From Streptomyces sp. NBC_00154 (GTDB taxonomy: Bacteria > Actinomycetota > Actinomycetes > Streptomycetales > Streptomycetaceae), in contig NZ_JAPEMI010000001.1 in the NCBI RefSeq assembly GCF_026342835.1, positions 6,454,501 through 6,518,500 of the forward strand: DNA of 64,000 nt, given 5' to 3'. Shown here piece by piece: positions 62,012-64,000 of this stretch; position 1 is the first letter of the stretch, and the number at the start of each line of letters is the position of its first letter. Made by a program: the position numbers and the translations under genes. The notes under the pieces are model-generated. The model was not told the origin of the DNA. It saw only the letters and a program-made list of their open reading frames with translations, and did not search any database.

Positions 62012-63148
62012 ATGCGCTTCGACGCCGAGCAACTGCGAGAGCGGGCACTCGCCCGCCTGGAGACCCTGGTCATGGCCGAGAGCCCATCCGGTGAACCCGA
62101 ACTCCTCCGGATCGTCAACGCCGATCTGGAGCAGGCATATCGGGCTCTCGGAGCCCGGGTCACCCGCGAGAGCGGACCGCACGGCGACCACCTGGTCTGC
62201 GAGTGGCCGGGCACCCTCGATGACGCACACATACTCCTCATCGGCCACAGCGACACCGTCCTTCCCGTCGGCACCACCGTCGAGCGCCCCTTCACGCTCC
62301 ACGAGGACGGCGACACCGTCACCGGCCCCGGCGTGTACGACATGAAGGGCTCCCTCGTCGCCATCGAGCTGGCCTTCGCTCTCCTTCGCGAACAGGGCCT
62401 CTCCCCGTCCCGCCCGGTGCGCCTGGTCGTCGTCAACGACGAGGAGATCGGGTCCCCGGACGGCCGCCGTATCATCGCCGCCCACGCCGAGGGCGCCATC
62501 GCAGCCCTCGGCTTCGAACCGCCGCTGCCCGGCGGCACACTGAAGACCGGCAGGCGGGGAGTGGCCCGGGTGCGCATCGAGGTCCAGGGCGTGGAGGCAC
62601 ACGCCGGGCTCGACGCCTCGCTCGGCACCTCCGCGATCGACGAGCTCATCGACCAGATCGCCGCTGTACGGGGGGCCGTCCCGGCGCCACCCGCCGCCGA
62701 GTTCAACATCGGCACCATCAGCGGCGGCACCCGCGCCAACGTCGTCGCGGGTACGGCTTCGGCCGAGGTCGGCCTGCGCTTCGCCACGCCTGCCGCCGAG
62801 GCTGCCGTACTCGGCGCCCTCGACGCCCTCACTCCGGTCCGCCCCGGCGCAAAGGTGACCGTCACCCGGCTGTCGTACCGCCCCGCCTGGGAGCGCGATC
62901 CGGAAAACCCCCTCGCCGCGCGACTTGCCTCGCTCGCCGCCGAGCGGGGCACCGATCTGCTCACCGGCACCTCGGGCGGCGCCGGTGACACCAATCTCAC
63001 CGGTTCGCTCGGCATCCCCACCGCCGACGGCCTCGGCCCGGACGGTGCGGGCGCCCACTCCATGTCCGAACGCGCCTCGGTCGCCTCACTGCTGGACCGC
63101 GCCGCTCTGCTCGCCGCCTACCTCATCGCACCCGAGGAGTCCGCATGA
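62012..63148 (+). CDS. M20 hydrolase (CPG2/ArgE type), candidate N-succinyl-L-amino-acid desuccinylase
   Basis: A 378-residue zinc hydrolase of the M20A type. Metal and catalytic motifs are LIGHSDTVLPVGT, PGVYDMKGSL and VVNDEEIGSPDG; the dimerisation lid spans about 180-290 (EAHAGLDASLGTSAIDELI). It is cytosolic. Placed right after the racemase gene, it would release the free L-amino acid, making the D-to-L conversion irreversible. Glutamate carboxypeptidase-like peptide cleavage is the alternative. It overlaps the next gene by 4 bases. Confidence 0.85.
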   Translation: MRFDAEQLRERALARLETLVMAESPSGEPELLRIVNADLEQAYRALGARVTRESGPHGDHLVCEWPGTLDDAHILLIGHSDTVLPVGTTVERPFTLHEDGDTVTGPGVYDMKGSLVAIELAFALLREQGLSPSRPVRLVVVNDEEIGSPDGRRIIAAHAEGAIAALGFEPPLPGGTLKTGRRGVARVRIEVQGVEAHAGLDASLGTSAIDELIDQIAAVRGAVPAPPAAEFNIGTISGGTRANVVAGTASAEVGLRFATPAAEAAVLGALDALTPVRPGAKVTVTRLSYRPAWERDPENPLAARLASLAAERGTDLLTGTSGGAGDTNLTGSLGIPTADGLGPDGAGAHSMSERASVASLLDRAALLAAYLIAPEESA

Positions 63149-64000
63149 CCTCCCCCGAAAACACCGGCCTGCTCCGCCCGCCCGCTCTCGGAGCAGGTGA
63201 CCGGGTCGCCGTCACCGCCGCCTCGGGCGCGCCGCGCGCCGAGGACCTGGAGAAGGGCGTCGCGGCCCTGGAGAGTCTCGGCCTGATCGTCGACGTGCTG
63301 CCCTCGGCGCGCGCCGCCGGCGTCCCTCTCGACTATCTCGCGGGCGACGACGCCACCCGCGCCGCCGACCTCACCACCGCTCTCACCGACCCCCGCTACC
63401 GTGCCGTCTTCATGGCCCGCGGCGGATACGGCGCCCAACGCACCCTGGAGGGTGTCGACTTCGCTTCCCTGGGCACCCCCACGCCGCGTGTGCTCGTCGG
63501 CTACTCGGACGTCACCGCGCTCATCGAGGCGGTCTCGGTGCACCTGGGCTGGGTGTCGCTGTTCGGCCCGATGCCCGTCTCGGACGACTTCACCCCTGGT
63601 TCGTACGCCTTCGACTCCTTGGCCAGGACCCTCTTCACCCCCTCCGAGGCCACCCTTCTCACCTTCCCTGCGGCCCGCACCCTGGTGGGCGGCACGGCCG
63701 AGGGCATCACGCTCGGCGGCACCGCGAGCCTGCTCTGCTCCTCGCTCGCGACCCCCACCTCGCGCCCGGCACGCGGCGGCATCCTCCTCCTGGAGGACGT
63801 CGACGAGGAGCCGTACCGGCTGGACCGCATCCTCACCCAGCTGCGCAGGTCCGGCTACCTCGACGGGGTCGCGGGCATCGTCTGCGGCACCTTCACCGGC
63901 TGTGGTGACCCGGCCGAGATCGACGCCCTGCTCATCGACCGGCTCGGCGATCTCGGCGCCCCCGTCCTGGCCGGCGCCGACATCGGCCACGGCGTCCCGA
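63145..64000 (+). CDS. ldcA: S66 LD-carboxypeptidase (LdcA-type), cut by window end
   Basis: The first 285 residues of a serine peptidase of family S66. ARGGYGAQR, then the nucleophile Ser in GYSDVTAL (about residue 121), the catalytic Glu in LLLEDVDEEPYRLDR and the His in ADIGHG at the very end complete the Ser-Glu-His triad; only a short C-terminus is missing. It has no signal peptide, so it is cytosolic. LdcA enzymes remove the terminal D-alanine from tetrapeptides (cutting the DAP/Lys-D-Ala bond) during peptidoglycan recycling. It would supply D-alanine to the preceding D-to-L genes. Microcin-immunity MccF proteins share the fold, but context favours LdcA. Confidence 0.85.
   Translation, partial: MTSPENTGLLRPPALGAGDRVAVTAASGAPRAEDLEKGVAALESLGLIVDVLPSARAAGVPLDYLAGDDATRAADLTTALTDPRYRAVFMARGGYGAQRTLEGVDFASLGTPTPRVLVGYSDVTALIEAVSVHLGWVSLFGPMPVSDDFTPGSYAFDSLARTLFTPSEATLLTFPAARTLVGGTAEGITLGGTASLLCSSLATPTSRPARGGILLLEDVDEEPYRLDRILTQLRRSGYLDGVAGIVCGTFTGCGDPAEIDALLIDRLGDLGAPVLAGADIGHGVP

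Overview
The window is high-GC DNA with the gene style of a Streptomyces chromosome: dense operons with ATGA/GTGA overlaps, many secreted glycoside hydrolases with Sec or Tat leaders, LacI- and RpiR-family regulators and ABC importers. It holds 46 genes supported as complete and one cut by the right edge. No rRNA, tRNA, insertion sequence, phage or CRISPR array was recognised. Almost all of it is devoted to taking polymers apart and importing the pieces.

Region 1 (325-14903) is a glucuronoxylan locus. A LacI regulator is divergent from bxlEFGA-type genes (sugar lipoprotein, two permeases, cytosolic GH3 beta-xylosidase). Next come a secreted GH10 xylanase, a glucarate-dehydratase-type enolase-superfamily enzyme, a sodium:solute symporter, a Tat-exported GH115 alpha-glucuronidase and a small unknown protein. 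The same CGAA-N3-TTCG palindrome lies before bxlE and before the xylanase.

Region 2 (15059-16847) is a short unrelated stretch: an Old Yellow Enzyme reductase behind a doubled TACG-N8-CGTA palindrome, and a DinB-fold protein.

Region 3 (17326-33507) holds GH92 (alpha-mannosidase family), GH2 with PA14 and LamG domains, a GH127-like (DUF1680) furanosidase with a ricin-type lectin, an importer resembling E. coli YtfQRT-YjfF (galactofuranose), a LacI regulator and an aldose 1-epimerase. A CAACGTTG-type operator recurs before its transcription units. Inferred role: degradation of galactofuranose- and mannose-containing glycans, such as fungal galactomannan. A 174-residue remnant of an alpha-amylase follows.

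Region 4 (34374-47569) is for amino-sugar salvage from peptidoglycan: NagZ, a GNAT protein, an S12 serine hydrolase, a MurR-like regulator, MurQ, an Opp-type ABC importer and AnmK. A shared GGYGGWAANTTACSM motif lies before the divergent units.

Region 5 (47657-64000) looks like salvage of wall peptides and D-amino acids. On the minus strand are an XRE-cupin regulator, a diaminopimelate-decarboxylase paralogue and an S9 peptidase. On the plus strand an 11-gene operon encodes an RpiR/SIS regulator, an M20 peptidase, a complete dipeptide/oligopeptide ABC importer, a GNAT transferase, an N-succinylamino-acid-racemase-type enzyme, a second M20 hydrolase and an S66 LD-carboxypeptidase cut by the window end. 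The GNAT-racemase-M20 trio matches the known N-succinyl route that irreversibly converts D- to L-amino acids. Together regions 4 and 5 suggest a dedicated peptidoglycan catabolic island. Functions are read from sequence motifs and context only.
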